Source: Kiritimatiellota bacterium (GTDB taxonomy: Bacteria; Verrucomicrobiota; Kiritimatiellia; RFP12; UBA1067). From it: a DNA stretch of 8,385 bases. Of this stretch, positions 1-6,667 are shown one piece after another (the first letter of the stretch is position 1; every line of letters begins with the position of its first letter). Both the position numbers and the translations under genes were made by a program. Location: assembly GCA_009777165.1 (NCBI GenBank), contig WRML01000072.1, positions 1 through 8,385 on the forward strand, given 5' to 3'. The notes below the pieces were generated by a model. It made no database searches, was not told where the DNA came from, and saw only the letters and a list, made by a program, of their open reading frames with translations.

Positions 1-236
1 AGGTGCGTGATGTGAGTAACCGTCGGTGGAGCGAGGTGCGAGGCGCACAGCCGAGCCGCGAGCGGAACCGGCGGACAGTGCCACCTACCGTCCCAGCCCC
101 GGCAGGGGCTGAATGTCCCACCTTGTTCAACCCCTGCCGGGGTTGGTTGAGGGGGGGGCGTCTGCCGCCGGTTCCGCTTGGGGCAAAGCCCCTTACGCTC
201 CACCGACGGTTACTCACGTTAAACGCCTCCAGCGTT
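1..236. repeat. Non-autonomous palindromic (MITE/REPIN-like) element, left tip cut by the window edge
   Basis: Two inverted arms enclose two hairpins. Outer arm modules are a perfect 22-bp inverted repeat (12-33 versus 196-217). Inner modules GCGGAACCGGCGG (62-74) and CCGCCGGTTCCGC (165-177) are a perfect 13-bp inverted repeat. Between them are CAGCCCC/GGGGCTG (94-111) and CAACCCC/GGGGTTG (128-145), each with a 4-base loop. The right end closes with AACGC...GCGTT (222-236). A short GGGGC-AAA-GCCCC hairpin sits inside the right arm (180-192). The layout matches the element at 4233-4472 and the ends of the transposase-bearing element at 3430-4145. It lies in frame in a RhuM gene. Confidence 0.85.
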
Positions 237-667
237 CCATCGGCACAATTCCTAAGGAAGTTGATAGCATAGCCCCGCAAGAGGTAGTTTTTGAGGACAC
301 GAGTTGCCCATTTGCGGAAAAGGGTGGCGTTTCGGGAGTTGACCCTGTAACCGACCGACAAAATGGCATCAAGATTGTAGTACTTCGTTGGGTAGGTTTG
401 TTTGCTGTCGTTACCCATATGTTCCAAAATGGAACATGTGCTCGTTTCGTCTAGTTCACCGACTTTGAATATGTTGTTGAGATGCTTCGTGATGGCGGGG
501 CGTTTCGTTCCAAACAGCACCGCGATTTGGGCTTGGGTGAGCCACACGGTTTCATTTTCCAGCCTGACTTTAAGTTCTGTCATGCTGTCGGGCTGGTAGA
601 GGACGATCTCGTTTTGAGGATTGTCCGCATTCATGGCAGGGGGTAAGTGTGTGGGAAAATGATTCAT
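1..667 (-). pseudogene. RhuM-family protein, N-terminal part, disrupted by a repeat element and cut by the window edge
   Basis: From the ATG at 667 the frame encodes about 136 residues typical of RhuM (virulence RhuM / phage-antirepressor-like) proteins. NEIVLYQPDS is at residues 19-28, the helix-turn-helix-like stretch WLTQAQIAVLFGTKRPAITK at 42-61, and YYNLDAILSVGYRVNS followed by RKWATRVLKNYLLRGYAIN at 96-136. After that it leaves the family pattern and runs in frame through a repeat element (EAFNVSNRRWS...) to the window edge, so the C-terminal half is missing or displaced. The start at 667 is preferred because AAAGGA lies just upstream and its ATGA overlaps the stop of the DUF1016 fragment. 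The in-frame ATG at 634 has no Shine-Dalgarno sequence. Biochemical function of the family is not settled; it is often found near restriction and defence genes. Family assignment is firm; whether a fusion protein is made is unknown. Confidence 0.75.
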
Positions 668-1017
668 TGGGTTCCTTTCAGGATTTCAGCACCGGAGGTG
701 CGTGACGTGAGTAACCGTCGGTTCCGTTCCGAATACCCCTTGCCGAATTCGGCGGTCAACGCTTCCGAAAACGTCTCGATCAACCGTTCGCCATATCCGA
801 TGCGGCGACGTCCGTTTTGCTCCTCCTCGACGATGCGCCGCCCGATTTTCCAATACGCGTCCCGCATGACCATGCTCACTGCGGAGTAGGCGGTTTGACG
901 GGCGGAAACGGCCAACTGCCTGATGTCGGCGACAAACGATGACGGCAAGACCTCCGTCCTCTTCCGCACCATCTTCACGATGGCTTTTTTAGTGGCGACT
1001 GGATGTTTTGTCCTCAT
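664..1017 (-). pseudogene. Truncated DUF1016 N-terminal domain protein (YhcG-like nuclease remnant)
   Basis: This 117-residue frame carries only the N-terminal half of a DUF1016/YhcG protein. It has LPSSFVADIRQLAVSARQTA, then YWKIGRRIVEEEQNG and YGERLIETFSEALTAEFGKGYSERN, which match the helical DUF1016_N pattern. At SERN the family sequence stops and the frame continues into a solo repeat arm (RRLLTSRTSGAEILKGTQ, then TGA). The PDDEXK catalytic half is absent, so no nuclease activity is expected. Complete relatives, such as the gene at 2021-3271, have about 350-420 residues. The start at 1017 has AAGGA seven bases upstream and an ATGA overlap with the stop of the preceding gene; a TTG at 1050 is in frame but less likely. 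The stop overlaps the RhuM start at 667, so the fragment may persist as a coupling ORF. Confidence 0.7.
689..721. repeat. Solo left arm of the palindromic element
   Basis: GCACCGGAGGTGC (689-701, a perfect hairpin with GGA loop) is followed by GTGACGTGAGTAACCGTCGG, identical to the left ends at 3430 and 4188, then similarity stops in GTTCC. No partner right arm is nearby. It marks the break point of the DUF1016 fragment and supplies the last dozen or so codons before its stop. It may be left from an element whose remainder was deleted together with the C-terminal half of the host gene. Confidence 0.8.
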
Positions 1018-1949
1018 TTCGTTGTCCTTGATTCGGCATCCGGTTTCCAAACATCGAATCCATCATACGGGAAAACCATTGTATATTCATCGTTAGCACG
1101 AAGAACCACCGTCTTGCCATCGAAATACAGATGGTTGAAATTCAAATTGGTGTCAAACTCATGGGCACGTGTGACTGTGCCGTCAGGTGTGGCGGTGTAA
1201 ATTCTAGCTCGCGGTGAATCGTGCGAACCCAATTCTGGACGTGGCGGAGAAGGAATCATTACCACCAACGTGCTATTGGTGGCATCATACGCAGCGAGAC
1301 GAATAGACTTGAATTCTTCAGCCGTAAATGCGGTCTTCAGCACCTTCCAACATTGGGAGCGTTGCATGGCTGTCGTAACTGCGTCAGCACGGTCAACTGA
1401 TTCGGCACGGACGATGTTCGGCGGTTTATCCCCCCAACGAGTACTGAGACACAGGACATACTCTTGCCCTTGCGTCAAGGAACTTTCTTTTCCAGAGCCC
1501 GAAGTCATAACCCACATACCCATAATTTCCTTGCCGTCGTCATCGTAAACCACGAATATTGGATCCGTATATGTCGCCACATCGGGCTTGCGGTCTGAAC
1601 CTGCGAGAACATGAATGACCTCTAGCGTGTAGTCGCGTTGAGTGGTCAACTGAGGTCCCTGTCCGCCATTTTTGAGCTTATGGTAAATCGGGGTTTCCTT
1701 GATTGCAGTAATCTTGGCGAGTACCGCTTGGTCAGTTCCGGCAACGGCATCTTCCAAACGCCCAGCCATATAGCCATGAGCTAGCGCGGACACCGTTGAA
1801 AGACTAAGCATCGTTAATATAAAAAACTTTTTCATTTTCTTATTTGCCAATGCGCCGGAGGCGCAAAACGGGACGTCGGTAGAACGAGCATCGCGAGCGG
1901 AACTGGCGGTGAGCCGCCGCAGACTCCATCTTCTCATCCTCCGTTTCAT
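1014..1949 (-). CDS. Predicted secreted protein of unknown function with an unusual N-terminal extension
   Basis: I do not recognise the family. From the ATG at 1949 the product is 311 residues. A clear signal peptide starts only at residue 39 (position 1835): MKKFFILTMLSLSTVSALA, with a likely cut after A-L-A, so export from the cytoplasm is expected. The mature part looks beta-rich. Its first half (QAVLAKITAIKE, YTLEVIHVLAG, GQEYVLCLS) is loosely reminiscent of NTR/TIMP-like folds, which is a guess. The C-terminus has propeller-like strands such as RIYTATPDGTV. The first 38 residues are arginine-rich and largely come from a repeat arm (1852-1918). The 1949 start has AAAGGA nine bases upstream, while the 1835 ATG has no good Shine-Dalgarno, so the insertion appears to have parted an old ribosome site from its signal peptide. 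The stop overlaps the next ATG (ATGA at 1014-1017). Confidence 0.65.
   Translation of the reverse strand: MKRRMRRWSLRRLTASSARDARSTDVPFCASGALANKKMKKFFILTMLSLSTVSALAHGYMAGRLEDAVAGTDQAVLAKITAIKETPIYHKLKNGGQGPQLTTQRDYTLEVIHVLAGSDRKPDVATYTDPIFVVYDDDGKEIMGMWVMTSGSGKESSLTQGQEYVLCLSTRWGDKPPNIVRAESVDRADAVTTAMQRSQCWKVLKTAFTAEEFKSIRLAAYDATNSTLVVMIPSPPRPELGSHDSPRARIYTATPDGTVTRAHEFDTNLNFNHLYFDGKTVVLRANDEYTMVFPYDGFDVWKPDAESRTTK
1852..1918. repeat. Diverged, shortened arm of the palindromic element
   Basis: GCGCCGGAGGCGC (1852-1864) is a perfect terminal-type hairpin with GGA loop. It is followed by ACGTCGGTAGAACGAGC and CGCGAGCGGAACTGGCGG, which align with the arm modules GTCGGTGGAGCG and GCGAGCGGAACCGGCGG seen elsewhere, but with the middle removed. 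A further hairpin GGCGG-TGAG-CCGCC closes it (1905-1918). It lies within the first 38 codons of the secreted-protein frame and reads there as ...CASGA, matching the TSGA peptide encoded by the other arm tips. Confidence 0.6.
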
Positions 1950-1989
1950 GGTATGATTTCCTTTCGATTTGATTGGTTGAATCAGATTG

Positions 1990-2025
1990 TGAGAAAAAGA
2001 AAAATAGAATACACTATCTTCTATT
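1990..2025 (-). terminator. Possible weak intrinsic terminator overlapping the end of the nuclease gene
   Basis: On the minus strand AATAGAA (2025-2019) can pair with TTCTATT (2009-2003) across a 9-base loop, followed by a T-rich run with interspersed C (2002-1990). The stem is 7 bp, AT-rich and includes the TAG stop codon, so it would be inefficient. It may only reduce read-through into the secreted-protein gene. Confidence 0.3.
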
Positions 2026-3271
2026 CCTCCGTCAACCGCTTTTCGATGTCCTCGATGCTCGGCAGGGCTGACTTGTAGTTTTCAGGCAGGAGTTTTGACA
2101 TCTGGTATTCGGAAATGCCGATGGGCTGGCTGGTGGATTCCAAGGAATACCGCACCTCCACATTGTCTTTCGTCTTGCAGATGATCATTCCGATGGTCGG
2201 GTTGTCGCCCTCCTTTTTCCGTTGATGGTTGATCGCCGAGATGTACAATCCCAGCTTGCCGATATGCTCCGCCTGAAATTTTCCCACTTTCAGCTCAATG
2301 ACCACATAACAACGCAATTCCAAATGATAGAAAAGCAAATCAATGAATCGTTCCGTCTCGCCGATTTTCAAGGGGACTTGCCTGCCCACGTATGCAAACC
2401 CCTGTCCCATTTCCAGCAAGAAACGGGTGATGTTATCCGTGAGCGCATTTTCCAACTCTTTTTCCTTATAGTTTTCCGTCAGCGTAAGGAAATCGAAATT
2501 ATAGGGGTCTTTGAGAATCTGGTTTGCGAGGTCGCTTTGCGGTTCGGGCAACAGGCGCGAGAAATTGTTCAACACCTTCCCCTGCGCCGAATACAAACCC
2601 GCCTCCATGAAATTCATCAGCACCGCCCGGCTCCACCCGTTCTCGATGGTTTTTTGAACGTAGAACAACGCCTCCTTTACGGATTTGCATTTGGTGAAGA
2701 TTTGAACGTGATGAAACCAAGGAATTTGAAAAATCGGATGGGTTTCTAATTCGTCAACAAGTTGTTGACGAATTATATCTCTTTCAGGAGCAACGACTTG
2801 TAATTCTTCAGCAACTTGCTGAAGAATTATATTCCCTTCTGGCTCAACGACTTGCAAATCCGCAACAACTTGTTGCGGAATTTCGTTCACAACTTGTGGA
2901 CGAATTATATCTCTTTCAGGCTCAACGACTTGTAATTCCGTACCAAGCTGGTGCGGAAATTCGTCAGCAACTTGCTGACGAATTGCATTATCCTGCGTAT
3001 AGAACAAATAAAACCGTTTACAGTAAGTTAAATTAACTACGGAAAACCCCTGCATATCGGGAAACTCGCTCTTCAAATCCTTGCTCAGCCGCTCAAAGAA
3101 GCCGCTCCCCCACGCCGCCTCCATCTGGCGGGCGACGATGTCATGCCCCAAATCCCAATACAGACGCAACAACTCGGTGTTGACCCTCACCGCCGCCTTA
3201 ATCTGGCTTTGGCGTATCTTGCCCTTTAAATCCGCCAGCCATTGCTTGTACTCGTTTCCTGTTTTTTTCAT
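2021..3271 (-). CDS. YhcG-family (DUF1016) PDDEXK nuclease with an expanded repeat linker
   Basis: The 416-residue product has the two-part DUF1016/YhcG layout. An N-terminal helical domain covers roughly residues 8-95 (YKQWLADLKGKIRQSQIKAA, then LYWDLGHDIV). The C-terminal restriction-endonuclease-like domain covers about 180-400 (IPWFHHVQIF, then FIDLLFYH and VVIELKVGKF). D311 in FIDLLF and E326-x-K328 in IELK form the D...ExK active-site pattern, so it should be a Mg2+-dependent nuclease. Family members are linked to mobile DNA and defence or repair contexts; substrate is unknown. Residues 96-175 are an unusual linker of degenerate repeats (RQQVADE, LQVVEPERDII) encoded by DNA palindromes. 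The ATG at 3271 has AAAGGA upstream and lies 31 bp after a RhuM C-terminal remnant. The gene appears intact. Lower GC than the atp genes suggests acquisition by transfer. Confidence 0.85.
   Translation of the reverse strand: MKKTGNEYKQWLADLKGKIRQSQIKAAVRVNTELLRLYWDLGHDIVARQMEAAWGSGFFERLSKDLKSEFPDMQGFSVVNLTYCKRFYLFYTQDNAIRQQVADEFPHQLGTELQVVEPERDIIRPQVVNEIPQQVVADLQVVEPEGNIILQQVAEELQVVAPERDIIRQQLVDELETHPIFQIPWFHHVQIFTKCKSVKEALFYVQKTIENGWSRAVLMNFMEAGLYSAQGKVLNNFSRLLPEPQSDLANQILKDPYNFDFLTLTENYKEKELENALTDNITRFLLEMGQGFAYVGRQVPLKIGETERFIDLLFYHLELRCYVVIELKVGKFQAEHIGKLGLYISAINHQRKKEGDNPTIGMIICKTKDNVEVRYSLESTSQPIGISEYQMSKLLPENYKSALPSIEDIEKRLTEE
2747..2984. repeat. Array of six in-frame palindromes in the nuclease linker
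   Basis: Palindromes are centred at 2761, 2815, 2869, 2893, 2947 and 2971, giving steps of 54, 54, 24, 54 and 24 bases, all multiples of three. Stems are 14 bp perfect (2747-2775), 14 bp perfect (2801-2829), 10 bp perfect (2859-2879), 11 bp with one G-T (2882-2904), about 10 bp with a 3-base loop (2936-2958) and 13 bp perfect (2958-2984). The stem sequence changes between copies (CGTCAACAA, CTTCAGCAA, TCCGCAACAA, CGTCAGCAA), yet each opposite strand matches. The long spacers (TATCTCTTTCAGG, then CTCAACGACTTG) are nearly constant. On the minus strand the palindromes encode IIRQQLVDEL-like peptides. Confidence 0.85.
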
Positions 3272-3302
3272 GATGTGGCTTCCTTTCGGTTATTTTGTTA
3301 AA

Positions 3303-3429
3303 TCAGACATTTTTCAGGATGTCGGCGGATTTCGCCTCCATCTTCGAGAAGGCGAAGAGTTTCTTGCCCAAGTCCTTGAGCGACGCGCCGATGTGGTAAA
3401 CCGTGTCGTCAACGAGCAGGAAGCGGTCA
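3303..3429 (-). pseudogene. RhuM-family C-terminal fragment (PLD-like tail)
   Basis: The frame encodes DRFLLVDDTVYHIGASLKDL, then GKKLFAFSKMEAKSADILKNV and a TGA stop. This matches the C-terminal tail of longer RhuM/ORF6N-type proteins, in which DRFLxxDxxVYHIGASLKDLGKK is strongly conserved. Upstream the frame passes directly into the left end of the transposase-bearing element at 3430, so the roughly 270 residues expected before it are gone. The matching N-terminus is probably the fragment at 4473-4525 on the far side of the insertions. A second copy of its first 14 codons lies at 4146-4187. No functional product is expected. The nuclease gene begins 31 bp downstream. Confidence 0.7.
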
Positions 3430-3549
3430 GCACCGGAGGTGCGTGACGTGAGTAACCGTCGGTGGAGCGAGGTGCGAGGCGCACAGCCGAGCCGCGAGCG
3501 GAACCGGCGGACAGCGGGCAAGTATGCTTCAGCCCCGGCAGGGGCTGAA
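3430..3549. repeat. Left arm and inner hairpin of the transposase-bearing element
   Basis: Ordered modules are the tip hairpin (3430-3442), outer module (3448-3469), a variable cassette GAGGTGCGAGGCGCACAGCC (3469-3488), inner module GCGGAACCGGCGG (3498-3510) and the hairpin TTCAGCCCC-GGCA-GGGGCTGAA (3528-3549). Position 3550 is the last base of the transposase stop codon as read on the plus strand. Confidence 0.8.
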
Positions 3550-3999
3550 CTATGGGAAATAACGCTCATCTATCTTCACTCCGGCTTCCAGTAGCAGGGT
3601 ACGGTATTCCTCCGAGAAAGGTGTCTTGGAGTGGTGCTTCCGTTGGTTGATGATGTAGTTGATGACCGTGTCCTTGTCCTTGAACGCGTACGTGAGCGCG
3701 GCATATCCCTCCGCCCACCCACGGAAATGCGGAAAACGGGGATTCCGCTTCAGCCACAGCGAGGAGGCGGTTTTCACCTTTTGCACGAAAGAGGCAAGCG
3801 CGACGGACGGGTGCAAGTCCGTGAACAGGTGGATGTGCTCCTCCATGCCGTTGATACGGTAGAGATGGGTGTCGAGGTTTTTGACAATGCCCCACATATA
3901 TCGGTAAAGCTCCTCGCAGTGCTCGAGGGGAAGCGTGCGCTCGCTGTTTTCCGTGCGGAAGACGATATGGTAGAAGATTTGACGGTAGCTGGTTGGCAT
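3550..3999 (-). CDS. IS200/IS605-like Y1 (RAYT-type) HUH transposase
   Basis: The 149-residue protein has the single-domain Y1 transposase pattern (Pfam Y1_Tnp). It starts YRQIFYHIVFRTEN, has the HUH metal-binding motif EEHIHLF with H55 and H57, and the catalytic tyrosine is most likely Y115 in VINYIINQ. The end QRKHHSKTPFSEEYRTLL is typical of IS200-like transposases. Such enzymes cut and join single-stranded DNA at hairpin ends through a 5'-phosphotyrosine link, usually as dimers, without target duplications. The length is full for the family and all key residues are present, so it may be active. The ATG at 3999 follows AAAGGAAAGGA. The gene lies exactly between the inner hairpins of a palindromic repeat, as RAYT genes lie among REP sequences. 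It was probably co-transcribed with the surrounding minus-strand genes. Confidence 0.9.
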   Translation of the reverse strand: MPTSYRQIFYHIVFRTENSERTLPLEHCEELYRYMWGIVKNLDTHLYRINGMEEHIHLFTDLHPSVALASFVQKVKTASSLWLKRNPRFPHFRGWAEGYAALTYAFKDKDTVINYIINQRKHHSKTPFSEEYRTLLLEAGVKIDERYFP

Positions 4000-4023
4000 G
4001 GCGTTTTCCTTTCCTTTGTTTGT

Positions 4024-4145
4024 TCAGCCCCTGTAGGGCTGACGTGTTTGTCGTCCTGTCCGCTGTCCGCCGTCCGCCGGTTCCGCTCGGGGCTTTGCCC
4101 CTTACGCTCCACCGACGGTTATTCACGTTGAACGCCTCCGGCGTT
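4024..4145. repeat. Right arm and inner hairpin of the transposase-bearing element
   Basis: Hairpin TCAGCCC-CTGTA-GGGCTGA (4024-4042) is followed by a short spacer with CGCTGTCCGCCGTCCG, inner module CCGCCGGTTCCGC (4074-4086), a small hairpin GGGGC-TTT-GCCCC (4089-4101), the outer module (4105-4126) and tip hairpin AACGCCTCCGGCGTT (4131-4145). Confidence 0.8.
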
Positions 4146-4220
4146 CCGATGTGGTAACCCGTGTCGTCAAAGAGCAGGAAGCGGTCAGCACCGGAGGTGC
4201 GTGACGTGAGTAACCGTCGG
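4146..4220. repeat. 75-bp direct repeat of 3388-3462: RhuM tail segment plus solo left arm
   Basis: The sequence matches 3388-3462 with only two differences. Bases 4146-4187 repeat the RhuM tail segment (minus-strand peptide DRFLLFDDTGYHIG) and 4188-4220 repeat the element's left tip and arm. It begins directly at the right end of the 3430-4145 element and breaks off into CAGCGGACAAAA before the next element. This is the footprint of a partial tandem duplication of flank plus element, or of a transposition that carried flanking DNA. Confidence 0.85.
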
Positions 4221-4232
4221 CAGCGGACAAAA

Positions 4233-4472
4233 GCACCGGAGGTGCGTGATGTGAGTAACCGTCGGTGGAGCGAGGTACGAGGCACACAGCCGAGCCGCGA
4301 GCGGAACCGGCGGACAGTGCCATCTACCATCTCAGCCCCGGCAGGGGCTGAACGTCCCGCCTTGTTCAACCCCTGCCGGGGTTGGGCGAGGGGGGACTGC
4401 CTGTCCGCCGGTTCCGCGCTCGCTCCGCTCGCGCTCCACCGACGGTTACTCACATTGAACGCCTCCGGCGTT
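4233..4472. mobile_element. Non-autonomous palindromic (MITE/REPIN-like) element, complete
   Basis: The 240-bp unit runs from GCACCGGAGGTGC (4233-4245) to AACGCCTCCGGCGTT (4458-4472). Outer modules 4251-4272 and 4432-4453 are a perfect 22-bp inverted repeat; inner modules 4301-4313 and 4405-4417 are perfect over 13 bp. Hairpins TCAGCCCC/GGGGCTGA (4332-4351) and CAACCCC/GGGGTTG (4367-4384) occupy the centre, where the transposase gene sits in the longer copy. The right-arm cassette (4418-4431, GCTCGCTCCGCTCG) differs from that of the other two right arms. It follows codon 17 or so of a RhuM gene. Confidence 0.85.
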
Positions 4473-4525
4473 TTTGTGTCGGGCTGGTAGAGGATGATTT
4501 CGTTTTGATGATCGCTTGTACTCAT
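4473..4525 (-). pseudogene. RhuM-family N-terminal stub
   Basis: From the ATG at 4525, preceded by AAAAAGGA, the frame encodes MSTSDHQNEIILYQPDTK and then enters the right end of the 240-bp element. NEIILYQPDT is the hallmark N-terminus of RhuM-family proteins and matches NEIVLYQPDS of the second RhuM gene at the window's left edge; the DNA is also clearly related. The gene starts 43 bp after the atpA stop with no hairpin between, where atpG would usually begin. The frame stays open across the inserted elements and then enters an alternative frame of the transposase, which has no coding meaning there. The C-terminal counterpart is at 3303-3429. Confidence 0.65.
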
Positions 4526-4568
4526 GGGGCGTTCCTTTTTAACGCTCGACAAAACAAGTCACGCGAAA

Positions 4569-6110
<1,542 letters not shown>

Positions 6111-6118
6111 AACTGTCC

Positions 6119-6667
6119 TTAAGCTGTCGGTTTGCGGAGTGCCTGCCGCAGACGCTTCAGGCGTCCGGCGAGGCTGGCGTCAATGCGTATGTCGTTGATC
6201 GTCACCTGGAACCCCGCGATCAGGTCAGGGTCAACAGTTGCGACGATCCGGTATTCGGGGCTGTACTGGGTCCTGACCATGTCGTGGACCCCCATCAGCA
6301 TAGCTTCATCGGGCTTCATGGCGAACCGCGCCTCCACGCGCAGGCACTTGCGCAGGATGTCCAGAATCTCGGTGTACACCGAGATGATCTGAGGGATGAG
6401 CCACAGCATCTCCCGCTTCGCCAGATTTTCGAGCAGCACCATGACGGGGGGCGAGAGGCTCGTCCCCCACAGGCTCCTCACCATGCTCGCGTGATGGATC
6501 GTGTTGCCGCGCAGATGCCCCGTGCAGAATGTCCGCAACTCCGGTGACCCCCGCCACTGGGCATCCAGCGCACGGATATCCTCGGACACCCGTGCCTCCT
6601 GCCCCAACGCCTGGGCGGTCTTGAGCAGCCCCCGCGCGTAGGCGCGAGCGAGAACGGCATCGGTCAT
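6119..6667 (-). CDS. atpH: F-type ATP synthase subunit delta (OSCP-like)
   Basis: AtpH joins the top of F1 to the b-subunit stalk. The 182-residue product has the usual length of about 180. It begins AVLARAYARGLLKTAQALGQ, the typical delta N-terminal helix (RYAxAL-like), and ends with DPDLIAGFQVTINDIRIDAS and GRLKRLRQAL (147-177), matching the conserved C-terminal pattern of bacterial delta and OSCP. The middle is poorly conserved, as usual in this family. The ATG at 6667 overlaps the atpF stop as ATGA, suggesting translational coupling, and GGAG lies nearby at the end of atpF. The stop is 8 bp before atpA. Confidence 0.95.
   Translation of the reverse strand: MTDAVLARAYARGLLKTAQALGQEARVSEDIRALDAQWRGSPELRTFCTGHLRGNTIHHASMVRSLWGTSLSPPVMVLLENLAKREMLWLIPQIISVYTEILDILRKCLRVEARFAMKPDEAMLMGVHDMVRTQYSPEYRIVATVDPDLIAGFQVTINDIRIDASLAGRLKRLRQALRKPTA

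Larger units (their letters stand above)
3430..4145. mobile_element. Candidate autonomous IS200/RAYT-type element with inverted multi-hairpin ends
   Basis: The 716-bp unit starts with the tip hairpin GCACCGGAGGTGC (3430-3442) and ends with the tip hairpin AACGCCTCCGGCGTT (4131-4145). Outer arm modules 3448-3469 and 4105-4126 are inverted repeats with one mismatch; inner modules 3498-3510 and 4074-4086 are perfect. The inner hairpins (3528-3549, 9-bp stem; 4024-4042, 7-bp stem) directly bracket the transposase gene, the first touching its stop codon. The shorter elements at 1-236 and 4233-4472 are the same without the gene. It sits inside a broken RhuM gene. Confidence 0.75.

Noticed and set aside
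1..272. Plus-strand frames through the repeat copies as small proteins
   Set aside because: The arms are inverted repeats and stop-poor in both directions, so the same peptides (VSNRRWS) appear on either strand. No ribosome site or family match supports separate genes.
2747..2984. CRISPR-like array suggested by regularly spaced palindromes
   Set aside because: The palindromic units vary while the intervening segments are conserved, the spacing keeps the reading frame, and the whole array lies in the nuclease gene. A CRISPR array would show the opposite pattern.
3528..3549. Hairpin just after the transposase stop as a rho-independent terminator
   Set aside because: The stem is strong but no T run follows on the minus strand, and the same hairpin occurs within the gene-less elements, so it is better explained as an element module.
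3566..4552. A 328-codon frame from a TTG at 4552 through the repeats into the transposase region
   Set aside because: Only the first codons after the ATG at 4525 resemble a protein family. The rest is repeat-encoded peptide and then an off-frame reading of the transposase gene.
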